This document shows, piece after piece, positions 22,891 to 29,979 of a stretch of 29,979 nt of DNA. Made by a program: the position numbers and the translations under genes. The notes beneath the pieces are model-generated. The model saw only the letters and a list, made by a program, of their open reading frames with translations. It searched no databases and was not told the DNA's origin. The stretch spans positions 1-29,979 of the forward strand of contig JBBROA010000042.1 in the NCBI GenBank assembly GCA_038229875.1. The letters run 5' to 3'. Position 1 is the stretch's first letter, and the number at the start of each line of letters is the position of its first letter. The stretch comes from JALYUA01 sp038229875 (GTDB taxonomy: Bacteria; Acidobacteriota; Thermoanaerobaculia; UBA5066; Gp7-AA6).

Positions 22891-23705
22891 CGACCTCCGC
22901 GCCTTCCGACACCGCCGCTCCCTCGCTCGCGTCCGAGCCGTTCGTCCTCGCCGGAAAGACATTCACCTCGAGACTGATCGTCGGGACCGGAAAATACGCC
23001 ACGTTCCCGCTGATGAAAGAAGCGCTCGTCGCTTCCGGAGCCGAGATCGTCACGGTCGCCGTCCGGCGCGTCAACCTGACCGACCGCGGTAAGGAATCGC
23101 TGCTGGACTTCGTCCCGCGCGGAATGACGGTTCTCCCCAACACCGCCGGCTGCTTCAACGCGGACGACGCCGTGCGCGCCGCGCGGCTCGGGCGCGAAGT
23201 GGGCCTTTCAGAATGGGTGAAGCTCGAAGTGCTCGGCGACGAGCAGACGCTCTGGCCGGACAATGAGGAGCTGCTCGCCGCCACGAAGACGCTCGTGCGC
23301 GAAGGCTTCGTTGTTTTCCCGTATACATCCGACGACCCGATCATGGCGCGCAAGCTCGAAGACGCGGGAGCCGCCGCCGTCATGCCCCTCGGCGCGCCGA
23401 TCGGCTCCGGCCTCGGAATCCAGAACCCGAACAACCTTTCGATCATCCTGGAGCGGGCGGGCGTGCCGGTGATCGTCGACGCCGGAGTGGGAACCGCATC
23501 GGACGCGTGCGTCGCGATGGAGCTCGGCGCCGCGGGGGTTCTGATGAACACCGGGATCGCGGGGGCCCGGGAGCCCGTCCGGATGGCCCGCGCGATGCGG
23601 GACGCCGTCCGCGCGGGACGGGACGCCTGGCTCGCCGGAAGGATTCCGAGGAAGAGGTACGCGACCGCGTCCTCGCCGGTGACGGGAGTCGTCGGGTCGA
23701 GCTAA
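22887..23705 (+). CDS. thiG: Thiazole synthase ThiG
   Basis: The 272-residue TIM-barrel protein makes the thiazole phosphate of thiamine from DXP, dehydroglycine and ThiS-thiocarboxylate. Signatures are SRLIVGTGKYATFPLMKEAL, the Schiff-base Lys112 in WVKLEVLGDEQTLWPDN, PLGAPIGSGLGIQNPNNL, VIVDAGVGTASDACVAMELGAAGVLMNTGIAGA. The first 17 residues are an extra, low-similarity extension. A start at the GTG overlapping panC is nevertheless the natural one. thiS, thiF and thiH are not nearby, so this gene is separated from its usual partners. Confidence 0.96.
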   Translation: MTTSAPSDTAAPSLASEPFVLAGKTFTSRLIVGTGKYATFPLMKEALVASGAEIVTVAVRRVNLTDRGKESLLDFVPRGMTVLPNTAGCFNADDAVRAARLGREVGLSEWVKLEVLGDEQTLWPDNEELLAATKTLVREGFVVFPYTSDDPIMARKLEDAGAAAVMPLGAPIGSGLGIQNPNNLSIILERAGVPVIVDAGVGTASDACVAMELGAAGVLMNTGIAGAREPVRMARAMRDAVRAGRDAWLAGRIPRKRYATASSPVTGVVGSS

Positions 23706-24106
23706 GCCACTCGCCCGTCGAGCGTTTGCGGCGCGGACACAAGCCGGCCGCCACGGGGGCGAAGCCGTTCAAACGAGGCATTTCCGGGTGGGCGGCGCCC
23801 TGACCGTACGCCGCCGCACAACCGCGAAAGCTCTTGCGCAGCCACTACGCGCATGCTACTTTGCGCCAGCTTTATAGAACCCCGCGAACAACTGAACGCC
23901 CACCTTTTTATGACTCTCCTTCCCCCATCCGTACGCCTTCGCGGGGCGGCGTGCGCGTGCCCGAAAGGAGGTCGGTCCTAGATAGAACCAACCTCAGGCG
24001 TCCGCGATCACGCGGGCGCGGGCATGTGGAATCGAGTCTTCAACTGTTTCTCATAAGAAGGGGCGCAGCGCCCCAAGGGTAATTACCCAGGAGATCGGTA
24101 ACTTTC
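23706..24106 (+). other. Long intergenic region and structured leader of the zinc-ribbon gene
   Basis: About 400 bp without a credible gene. A possible promoter is TTGCGC (23834-23839), 17 bp, then TACTTT (23857-23862) preceded by TGC, giving a leader of about 240 nt. The leader contains a purine-rich GAAAGGAGGT near 23974, then two perfect palindromes just before the gene: GGGGCGCAGCGCCCC (24060-24074) and GGGTAATTACCC (24077-24088). These are followed directly by AGGAGA (24089-24094). Folding could control access to the ribosome site. A short frame at 23834-24082 has no recognisable protein features. Confidence 0.5.
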
Positions 24107-24406
24107 ATGATGCAGCAATACACCGACAAGAATCTCAACTGTGTCGACTGTGGCCAGACGTTCCTCTTTTCCGCCGATGACCAGGAGTTCTACGCGCGCA
24201 AGGGTTTCACCAACGAGCCCAAGCGCTGCAAAATCTGCCGCGACAAGCGGAAGACCTCCTCGGGCGAAGGCCGCGAGCGGACGTTCTATGACGTGACATG
24301 CGACGGCTGCCAGAAGCAGACGCAGGTTCCGTTCAACCCGACCAATGGCAAACCGGTTTACTGCCGCGAATGCTATTCGGCGCGGCGCGCCCAGCAGGCC
24401 TACTGA
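24107..24406 (+). CDS. Small double zinc-ribbon protein
   Basis: The 99-residue protein has two CxxC...CxxC units. The first uses Cys12, Cys15, Cys41 and Cys44 (VDCGQTF ... RCKICRD) and the second Cys65, Cys68, Cys86 and Cys89 (CDGCQKQTQVPFNPTNGKPVYC). This matches the family annotated as 'zinc-ribbon domain containing protein' and CxxC-repeat proteins found in several environmental phyla. Their role is unknown; RNA or ribosome association is a guess from size and charge. An AGGAGA site precedes the ATGATG start by 12 bases, so either ATG may be used. A long leader and strong terminator suggest a separately regulated, well-expressed single-gene unit. Confidence 0.88.
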   Translation: MMQQYTDKNLNCVDCGQTFLFSADDQEFYARKGFTNEPKRCKICRDKRKTSSGEGRERTFYDVTCDGCQKQTQVPFNPTNGKPVYCRECYSARRAQQAY

Positions 24407-24422
24407 ACTTTTCGCATCGCAA

Positions 24423-24454
24423 AAAAGCCCCGGCACGCGCCGGGGCTTTTTTTT
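24423..24454 (+). terminator. Strong intrinsic terminator
   Basis: A perfect 12-bp stem, AAAAGCCCCGGC (24423-24434) with GCCGGGGCTTTT (24439-24450), encloses the tetraloop ACGC and runs into TTTT to 24454. The A-run on the left makes it potentially bidirectional. It lies 17 bp after the zinc-ribbon stop. Confidence 0.95.
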
Positions 24455-24542
24455 CGTCCGTACAGGATGTGTTGTGCTGATTCTGCGGTCAGGGTGCTCG
24501 CCCTCGCCCGGCCCCCTTCCCCCGCCCCACCCCCGTTTTTGC

Positions 24543-24548
24543 TATCTT
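24543..24548 (+). promoter_or_regulatory. -10-like TATCTT before the CBS gene
   Basis: TTTTTGCTATCTT provides an extended -10 (TG, one base, TATCTT). It ends 14 bases before the ATG at 24563, with no Shine-Dalgarno sequence between. Confidence 0.45.
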
Positions 24549-24562
24549 CGCCTCCGGCAACG

Positions 24563-25519
24563 ATGTCCTCCCCTCCCACCTCCGTCCTCTCCCCCCGCCC
24601 GGCTTCGGGCGCCGGCGCCATCGGCAACACCCCTCTCGTCGAGCTGCCGCGCTTTTCTTCCGGTGCGGCGCGCATTTTCGCGAAGCTCGAGTGGTTCAAC
24701 CCCGGAGGGAGCGTCAAGGACCGGGTCGCCGCGGCGATGCTCGAAGACGCCGAAACGCGAGGGCGTATCTCGCCGGGCGGCACGATCGTCGAGCCGACCT
24801 CCGGCAACACCGGAGTCGCGTTCGCGATGCTCGCTGCCATCCGCGGGTACCGCTGCGTGATCGTGATGCCCGACGGCGCGGGCCACGTGAAGGCCCGGCT
24901 GATGGAGGCCTTCGGCGCCGAGGTCGTCCGGACCCCGGCGGAGGAACTGATGAGCGGCGCGATCCAACGCGCACGCGACATAGTCGCGCAGACCCCCGGA
25001 TCGTGGCTTCCCAACCAGTTCGCCAATCCCATCAATCCCGGCACCCACTACCAGACGACCGGTCCCGAAATCTGGGAGGGACTCGGCGGACGCGTCGACG
25101 CGTGGGTCACCGGCGTCGGGACCACGGGAACGTTCACGGGAGTCGCGCGATATCTGGTGGAACGAAATCCGCGCGTGCTCAAGGTCGCGGTCGAGCCGCA
25201 GGGCTCGATTCTCGGCGGGGGGGCGCACGGCAAGCACGCCGTCGAAGGCGTCGGGCTCTCCTTCTATCCCGAGATCCTCGACCGGAGCCTGATCGACGAG
25301 GTCGTCACGGTCGACGACGCGACTGCGTTCGAAGCCTGCCGCCGGCTCGCGCGCGAAGAGGGGCTGCTCGTCGGGGGATCGTCAGGTCTTTCCGCGGCCG
25401 GGGCCCTCCGAATCGCCGAGCGGCTGGGGCCAGGCAAGGTGGTCGTGACCGTGTTTCCCGACGCCGCCGAGCGATACCCCGACCAGGGGATCTTCAGACA
25501 ATCTCCGTCCGACGGCTGA
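24563..25519 (+). CDS. Cysteine synthase / cystathionine beta-synthase family PLP enzyme
   Basis: A 318-residue fold-type II PLP enzyme. The PLP lysine is Lys52 in NPGGSVKDR, the substrate-binding loop is PTSGNTG (79-84), and the phosphate-binding glycine loop is TGVGTTGTFTG. GSSG (VGGSSGLSAAGAL) and the C-terminal DAAERYPDQGIF are present. There are no C-terminal regulatory CBS domains. Such enzymes make cysteine from O-acetylserine and sulfide (CysK) or cystathionine from serine and homocysteine (CBS). The gamma-lyase/synthase gene immediately after it favours the transsulfuration role, but sequence alone cannot separate them. Start chosen at ATG 24563, which gives the usual N-terminus before IGNTPLVELP. 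Confidence 0.92.
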   Translation: MSSPPTSVLSPRPASGAGAIGNTPLVELPRFSSGAARIFAKLEWFNPGGSVKDRVAAAMLEDAETRGRISPGGTIVEPTSGNTGVAFAMLAAIRGYRCVIVMPDGAGHVKARLMEAFGAEVVRTPAEELMSGAIQRARDIVAQTPGSWLPNQFANPINPGTHYQTTGPEIWEGLGGRVDAWVTGVGTTGTFTGVARYLVERNPRVLKVAVEPQGSILGGGAHGKHAVEGVGLSFYPEILDRSLIDEVVTVDDATAFEACRRLAREEGLLVGGSSGLSAAGALRIAERLGPGKVVVTVFPDAAERYPDQGIFRQSPSDG

Positions 25520-25586
25520 GCGGACTGCTACCGATCAGCGGTAAACACACAGAAGCGATCAAAACCGGACAACCGAGGGGAGCACC

Positions 25587-26732
25587 ATGGGGTTCAGCAC
25601 CGACTGCATTCACGCGGGCAATCCGCCCGACCCTTCGACGGGCGCGGTGTCCGTTCCGATCTACCAGACCTCGACCTACGTGCAGGAGGGGATCGGAAAG
25701 CACAAGGGCTACGAGTACGCCCGAACGCAGAACCCGACCCGCCACGCTCTGGAAGAGAACATGGCGGTTCTCGAAGGCGGCGTCGGAGCGCGAGCGTTCG
25801 CATCGGGGATGGCGGCCACGACGGCGATCTCCACGTTCGTGAAGTCCGGAGAGCACGTCGTGTGCTCCAACATGACGTACGGCGGCACCTACCGGTACTA
25901 CACGAAGATCCAGGCGCAATACGGTGTCGAGTTCTCCTTCGTCGACACAGCGAATCCCGAAGAAGTGCTCCGGGCGTTTCGTCCGACGACCCGGCTCCTG
26001 CATCTCGAGAGCCCCACGAACCCGATCCTGACACTGTGCGACATCCCGCTGCTCTCGGGGATGGCGCACGAGCGAGGCGCGATCGTGGTCGTCGACAACA
26101 CCTTCGCGTCGCCGTACCTGCAGCGGCCGCTCGCCCTCGGGGCGGACATCGTGTACCACTCGACCACGAAGTTCTTGAACGGCCACTCGGACTCGATCGG
26201 CGGCATCGCGGTCGTCAAGAGTGCAGAGCATCTCGAGTGGCTGTCGTTCGTGCAGAACAGCTCGGGAGCGATCCTCGGACCGATGGACTCGTGGCTCGTC
26301 CTGCGCGGGATCAAGACACTGGTCGTGCGCATGGAGCGCCACGAACAGAATGGCCGCGCGGTCGCTTCCTTTCTCGCCGCCCAGCCGAAGATCCGCAGGG
26401 TCAACTATCCGGGACTTCCGACCCACCCCCAGCACGAGCTCGCGAGGCGCCAGATGCGGGGGTTCGGCTCCATGATGTCGTTCGATCTCGGTTCACTGGA
26501 AAACGCCTCGGCGTTTCTGGCGCGCGTGCGTCTCTGTTCGCTCGCCGAGAGCCTCGGCGGCGTCGAGACCCTGATCTCGCACCCGGCGAGCATGACCCAC
26601 GCCGCGATCCCGGAGCCGGATCGCAGCCGCCTCGGCGTCACGCCGGGGCTGGTGCGGATCTCGGTCGGAATCGAGGACGTGGAGGATCTCCTTGCCGATC
26701 TCGCCCAGGCTCTGGAGGCCGTCCCGGCGTAA
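25587..26732 (+). CDS. Cystathionine gamma-lyase / gamma-synthase family enzyme
   Basis: The 381-residue Cys/Met-metabolism PLP enzyme has STDCIHAGNPPDPSTGAVSVP, YEYARTQNPTRHALE, FASGMAATTA, SNMTYGGTYR, ESPTNP, VVDNTFASPYLQ and the PLP lysine Lys195 in HSTTKFLNGHSD. SLAESLGGVETLISHPASMTH follows. An AGGGGAG ribosome site precedes the ATG by a few bases. With the upstream CBS-like gene it forms a reverse transsulfuration pair (homocysteine to cysteine). A gamma-synthase in the forward direction is possible. The 67-bp gap between the two genes has no terminator, so one transcript is likely. Confidence 0.94.
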   Translation: MGFSTDCIHAGNPPDPSTGAVSVPIYQTSTYVQEGIGKHKGYEYARTQNPTRHALEENMAVLEGGVGARAFASGMAATTAISTFVKSGEHVVCSNMTYGGTYRYYTKIQAQYGVEFSFVDTANPEEVLRAFRPTTRLLHLESPTNPILTLCDIPLLSGMAHERGAIVVVDNTFASPYLQRPLALGADIVYHSTTKFLNGHSDSIGGIAVVKSAEHLEWLSFVQNSSGAILGPMDSWLVLRGIKTLVVRMERHEQNGRAVASFLAAQPKIRRVNYPGLPTHPQHELARRQMRGFGSMMSFDLGSLENASAFLARVRLCSLAESLGGVETLISHPASMTHAAIPEPDRSRLGVTPGLVRISVGIEDVEDLLADLAQALEAVPA

Positions 26733-26733
26733 C

Positions 26734-27684
26734 GTGACATCCCGAGGCGCCCGCGCTGCCGCCGCCGTCCTCGCCGCCTGCGCCGCGGCGGCCTTCGCTC
26801 AGCCTACCGCGCCCGACGACGACTTCGGCGCGATCCGTGCCGCGTTTCTGGAAGGGATCAACGCGGGGCGCGCGGTGAGCGGCCTTCCGGCTCTGCGGCT
26901 CGTCCCTCTGCTCTCGACCATCGCGCAAGACCGCGCCGGCCTCGTCGTTCGCGACGGCCCGCACCCGGAGGAGTCGGCCCACGCGGACAGCGCAGTCGCG
27001 TCGAAGTCCGGTTACGAGGCGCGTGTCCTCTCCGAGGTCATCGTGCAGGCGGACGGCGACATCGAGACTGTGCTGACCGGGGCGGCGCTCGATCCCGCGT
27101 TCGCCGAGGAGGCCCGCCGCCGGGACCTGCGCGACCTCGGGGTCGGCGTGGCTCGCCTCGACGACATCCCGCTCTACGTCTTTCTCTTCGCGCGCGCCTG
27201 GCCGGATTTCTTCGCCGACAAGACCGTCGAGCTTTCGGACCTCGACGCCGTGCGCGCGGCGCTCCTCGCACGGGTGAACAGGGAGCGCGCGGCCGCCGGG
27301 CTCCCTCCGGTCCGGCCGCAGCCGCTCCTTGACGAAACGGCGCTGCGGCATGCGCGCGACATGCTCGCCCGCTCCTATTACGGCCACGACAGCCCGGAAG
27401 GTACGACGGCTCTCGACCGCAGCAAGAAGGCGGGATACAAGCCGCGCTACATTGGCGAGAACATCGCGCGCGGCCAGTACTCGGCGGAAGAAGTTATGGA
27501 CGGATGGATGGGAAGCGAGATCCATCGCGAGCACATCCTCGGGAAGCTCTTCAACGAAACCGGATCCGCGGTCGCGATCGGCAGGAACACGAACGGCTAC
27601 CAGGTCCTCTGGGTCCAGTGCTTCGGACGGCCGCGCGATCTCGTGCCCGCCCCGCGATCGCGGATGCAGAATCCCCGCGTGTAA
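26734..27684 (+). CDS. Secreted CAP/SCP-domain protein
   Basis: A 316-residue protein with a signal peptide (RAAAAVLAACAAAAFAQ). A degenerate N-terminal region (about 30-160) begins AFLEGINAGRAVSGLPALR like a CAP domain but lacks its histidines. A clear C-terminal CAP domain follows (about 175-300): LLARVNRERAAAGLPPV, ALRHARDMLARSYYGHDSP, KAGYKPRYIGENIARG, VMDGWMGSEIHREHILGKLF and WVQCFG. Bacterial CAP proteins are extracellular with mostly unknown roles. The GTG is one base after the previous stop, suggesting cotranscription with the transsulfuration genes, without an obvious functional link. Confidence 0.85.
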   Translation: MTSRGARAAAAVLAACAAAAFAQPTAPDDDFGAIRAAFLEGINAGRAVSGLPALRLVPLLSTIAQDRAGLVVRDGPHPEESAHADSAVASKSGYEARVLSEVIVQADGDIETVLTGAALDPAFAEEARRRDLRDLGVGVARLDDIPLYVFLFARAWPDFFADKTVELSDLDAVRAALLARVNRERAAAGLPPVRPQPLLDETALRHARDMLARSYYGHDSPEGTTALDRSKKAGYKPRYIGENIARGQYSAEEVMDGWMGSEIHREHILGKLFNETGSAVAIGRNTNGYQVLWVQCFGRPRDLVPAPRSRMQNPRV

Positions 27685-27721
27685 GCCGGGCTCCCTCCAG
27701 CCCCCACTCTTCCCGACGGCG

Positions 27722-27878
27722 AGTCGAGAGGCGAGCCGGCTCGCTCCTCCCCTCTCCACCCGCGACAGCGGGGAGAGGACGAGTGAGGGGGGCCAGGCGC
27801 AGCGGAGATTCTGAAGCCCGAGCGACTGCCCCTCACCCCAACCGTCTCCCGCGGGGAAGGGCGCGGGGAGAGGGAGGA
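27722..27878. repeat. REP-like palindromic intergenic repeat, copy B
   Basis: Very similar to copy A at 20840. It starts GTCGAGAGGCGA, then the hairpin CCTCTCC (27751-27757) / GGAGAGG (27772-27778) with CCCGC/GCGGG inside, then GTGAGGGG pairing with CCCCTCAC further on. It ends with CTCCCGCGGGGAAGGGCGCGGGGAG-type sequence. It fills the space between the convergent CAP and VWA-like genes and could serve as a terminator there. Confidence 0.82.
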
Positions 27879-27888
27879 AGCAGTGCCG

Positions 27889-29220
27889 CTACTTCACCAG
27901 ACTCATCCCCGCCGCCCTCGCCGTCACCTCGATCTCCTGCGGCAGGTGCTGCCCTTCCACCCACACGATCGCCTGCGAGTCGAGATCGCGCTTCAGACGC
28001 TCCACCTCTACACGCAGCTTCGCGACATTCGACACGTCGTCGACGCGCCCCCACGGCGAGACCGCACCCGGCGCGGGGGGCTCGAGCGACCAGACGAAGA
28101 GCGGGACATGGATTCGCTCCAGGTACGCCCGCACGGTCCCGGGCGAGTGCCGGCTCGCGTCGAGCGGCTTCTTCCCCAGGACGAGAAGGACCGCGCGGCG
28201 TGTGGAGCTCTGCACCGCCTGGAGGCCGGCGACCGCGGTCGCATCCGCGTATCGGCGCTCGGGATCCGGCCGGCCCGGGTGCGCGACCCGGGTGAGCAGC
28301 CAGTGCAGCCCCCCTTCGCGTCCGCGGAACTCGTGCGACGACTCGAACAGCTCCGCGGCTCCCGACGTCGTCGCGACCGATCGGACGCTCGGCCAGATGA
28401 ACCGGATCCGGTCGTCGTCGGAAAGACGCAGATCGAGGCGAAGCGCCTCTCCGTCGAAGACCGGGAGCGACCCGCGGCGCCCGGGCTGGATGATCGTGCG
28501 GCCTCCCCGGCCGAGCCTCGAGAGCGCTTCGGCGGTCGAGAGGTCGCGCACCACGAGGACCTGCGCGGCGGAGCGCTCGATACCGACCGCGCGGAGCGAC
28601 TCGCCCTTCCGCGAGACCCATCCCTCGAGCGCCGCCGGATCCGGAAGCGCGACCGCCGGATCGAGCCGGACCGCGACGCCGGTCAGCTCGCTGCCCGTTT
28701 CCATCGAACTTCTCCCGCCGAGCACCGCGTCGGCGCGGCAATGGATCCCGTTCTGAAATTCGGCGGACGCGGAGAGAAGGTGCGTGTTCGCGCCGTCGTA
28801 CGTGGGGATCGCAAAGCTCTCGAGACCCTTGACGGCGAGCGGCCGCCCATCGAACGTCACCGCGAGCGCGGCCGGAGGTCCCGGCTGCAGGCTCGCCCAG
28901 GAGAGCTGCGCGCCCCTCGCGATTCCCCTGTCATCCCGCTGGAGGAGGATCGACATCTCCGCCGCGGGTCGGGGAAGATTCAGCCACTGCCGCGCCCGGG
29001 CGATCTCGCGGCCCTTGTCGTCGAGCGCCCGGGCGACGAGCTCGTGGGGCGAAAGCTCGACGCCAAAATCCACCGTCGCGGTCCAGGGCGCCCGCTCGAT
29101 CCGGGCGGCGGGGGCGCCGTCGAGCAGGAGCTCGACCGCGGCGACGGGTCCGCTCGCCCTGATCGTGACGGGCCGGGCCCCGATGACGAGGCCGAGAAAC
29201 AGGGTGACGAAAGCGATCAA
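27889..29220 (-). CDS. Secreted VWA-like protein, degenerate
   Basis: The 443-residue protein starts at TTG 29220 with a hydrophobic signal segment (IAFVTLFLGLVIG). An Ig-like beta region follows (PVAAVELLLDGAPAARIERAPWTATVDFG and onward), then a C-terminal region resembling acidobacterial VWA-domain proteins (STRRAVLLVLGKKPLDASRHSPGTVRAYLERIHVPLFVWSLE). The DxSxS metal site is not seen, so the domain is probably degenerate. The frame is open upstream to a TAG overlapping the cutA stop; the only standard start there is TTG. Function is unknown. It is probably in one unit with cutA. Confidence 0.65.
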   Translation of the reverse strand: MIAFVTLFLGLVIGARPVTIRASGPVAAVELLLDGAPAARIERAPWTATVDFGVELSPHELVARALDDKGREIARARQWLNLPRPAAEMSILLQRDDRGIARGAQLSWASLQPGPPAALAVTFDGRPLAVKGLESFAIPTYDGANTHLLSASAEFQNGIHCRADAVLGGRSSMETGSELTGVAVRLDPAVALPDPAALEGWVSRKGESLRAVGIERSAAQVLVVRDLSTAEALSRLGRGGRTIIQPGRRGSLPVFDGEALRLDLRLSDDDRIRFIWPSVRSVATTSGAAELFESSHEFRGREGGLHWLLTRVAHPGRPDPERRYADATAVAGLQAVQSSTRRAVLLVLGKKPLDASRHSPGTVRAYLERIHVPLFVWSLEPPAPGAVSPWGRVDDVSNVAKLRVEVERLKRDLDSQAIVWVEGQHLPQEIEVTARAAGMSLVK

Positions 29221-29274
29221 GGCGGTCCCGGAGAACTTCCGTGGCGCCCGCGCAGCACCAAGCGGGATCCGCCG

Positions 29275-29694
29275 CTAACGTCCGGCGACGCGGCGTCGGA
29301 TGGGGACGGGGGCGGCGACCAGCTTCGGACCCTTTTTCCGGGACTTCCGCTTCGGGTGCTCGGTGGTCCTGTGGATCCAGTCGGCAAATCCGGGGGAGCT
29401 TTCGTCGACCCGGTAGGCCAGGATCTCCGGCAGCTCGTAGGTGTTGATTTTCTGGATCGTCTCGCAGACCCCGTCGAACTCGCGTGCCCGGCTCTTGATC
29501 AGAAGAAGAAACTCGCCGTCATCGCAGACGCGCCCCTTCCACCGGTAGATCGAGTGCACGTTCGGAATGAGGTTGACGCAGGCCGCCTGCCGGTTGCGAA
29601 CCAGGGCATGCGCGATGTCGAGAGCCTGCTCCTCCGTTCCGACGGAGGTGACGACGACGATCAGGTCCTGGCTTCGCACCGGGGGACATTCCAC
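29275..29694 (-). CDS. cutA: Divalent-cation tolerance protein CutA
   Basis: The 139-residue protein has the CutA1 core: LIVVVTSVGTEEQALDIAHALV, QAACVNLIPNVHSIYRWKG, DGEFLLLIKSRAREFDGVCETI, NTYELPEILAYRVDESSPGFADWI. CutA forms very stable trimers and has been linked to copper tolerance, although the cellular role is unsettled. A lysine/arginine-rich tail of about 27 residues (KRKSRKKGPKLVAAPVPIRRR) is longer than usual. The GTG at 29694 is the first start in frame; a second GTG (MRSQDLIVVVT) five codons later would be shorter. Confidence 0.93.
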   Translation of the reverse strand: MECPPVRSQDLIVVVTSVGTEEQALDIAHALVRNRQAACVNLIPNVHSIYRWKGRVCDDGEFLLLIKSRAREFDGVCETIQKINTYELPEILAYRVDESSPGFADWIHRTTEHPKRKSRKKGPKLVAAPVPIRRRVAGR

Positions 29695-29855
29695 GCCTCG
29701 GAGAGGCCCGTGTCAAGGGCGCATTCCGCGGTACGGCGAGCACACACATTCCAGGCCGCCGCGCGGAACCGACCGTCTGCATCTTCGAGTGCACGAGTTT
29801 CTGAACTGAGAAGCAGCCGGGCTGCGCTCCGGGAAAGAACGCTTCTCCGAATCCA

Positions 29856-29979
29856 TAGCAGCCCGTGGAAAAAGGGTGTGGGATGGGTGACCGCCGGCAG
29901 AGCCGGCGTTCTCTACCGCCGGGGGTATCCCTTTGGTGGACGAGTGGCGAGCGCTTCAGCTCTGTCGGGCCGGCTCTGG
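29856..29979. mobile_element. Terminal part of a mobile element, cut by the window
   Basis: The first 29 bases (29856-29884) are identical to the reverse complement of the MITE's right end (12757-12785). They again follow TA. The inner sequence differs and contains CAGAGCCGGC (29898-29907) matched by GCCGGCTCTG at 29969-29978, a foldback that reaches the edge. No transposase is visible before the window ends, so this may be a longer insertion sequence or another MITE. Confidence 0.65.

Noticed and set aside
23834..24082. 82-residue frame in the leader of the zinc-ribbon gene
   Set aside because: No good start context, no recognisable domain, arginine-rich composition; the region looks like untranslated leader.

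Overview
The window is a high-GC stretch of ordinary bacterial chromosome, densely packed, mostly on the + strand. No single gene fixes the taxon. The gene mix fits an Acidobacteriota-like Gram-negative lineage: a sigma70 RpoD, a yggS-yggT-divIVA cluster, TonB-C-like secreted proteins, a degenerate VWA-type secreted protein, UbiX/UbiA quinone enzymes, reverse transsulfuration genes and SelB. That assignment is an inference from gene content and style, not a proof.

Layout. 1-1190: the 3' part of rpoD, then a CAU-anticodon tRNA with its own terminator. 1219-7586: a long co-directional run of a zinc-ribbon coiled-coil protein, RNase HI, a PLP-binding YggS protein, YggT, DivIVA, a secreted S33-type hydrolase, imidazolonepropionase (hutI) and formiminotetrahydrofolate cyclodeaminase. 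7587-8422: a non-coding block holding three tandem units of about 235 bp. Each unit has a sigma70-type promoter followed almost at once by a GC-rich hairpin and a T-tract, so each would make an RNA of only about 40-50 nt; a decayed fourth copy may overlap the polA promoter region. 8423-12580: polA (proofreading residues missing), a secreted TonB-C-like protein and a small HExxH protein. 12583-12785: a 203-bp MITE-like foldback element that supplies the stop codon of the convergent selB gene (12783-14681, minus). 14949-17173: yqeY, a CYTH-domain protein and a sugar nucleotidyltransferase whose true start seems to be CTG. 17179-18227 (minus): a FimT/GspH-like pseudopilin and a ComEA-like DNA-binding protein, probably a DNA-uptake pair. 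18560-23705: ubiX, ubiA, deoxynucleoside kinase, panB, panC, thiG. 24107-24406: a small double zinc-ribbon protein with a long structured leader and a strong terminator. 24563-27684: cystathionine beta-synthase/cysteine synthase, cystathionine gamma-lyase/synthase and a secreted CAP-domain protein. 27889-29694 (minus): a secreted VWA-like protein and cutA. From 29856 to the right edge: the end of a second mobile element that shares a 29-bp terminal repeat with the MITE.

Working together. HutI and the cyclodeaminase are steps of histidine breakdown into the folate pool. The CBS/CGL pair moves sulfur between homocysteine and cysteine. PanB and PanC make pantothenate. UbiX and UbiA serve quinone synthesis. 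SelB implies selenocysteine insertion, although no tRNA-Sec, selA or selD is present here.

The most unusual features are the promoter-hairpin array at 7677-8234, a recurring -10-like hexamer 6-14 nt upstream of start codons (suggesting leaderless or very short-leader mRNAs), and the two related mobile-element ends.
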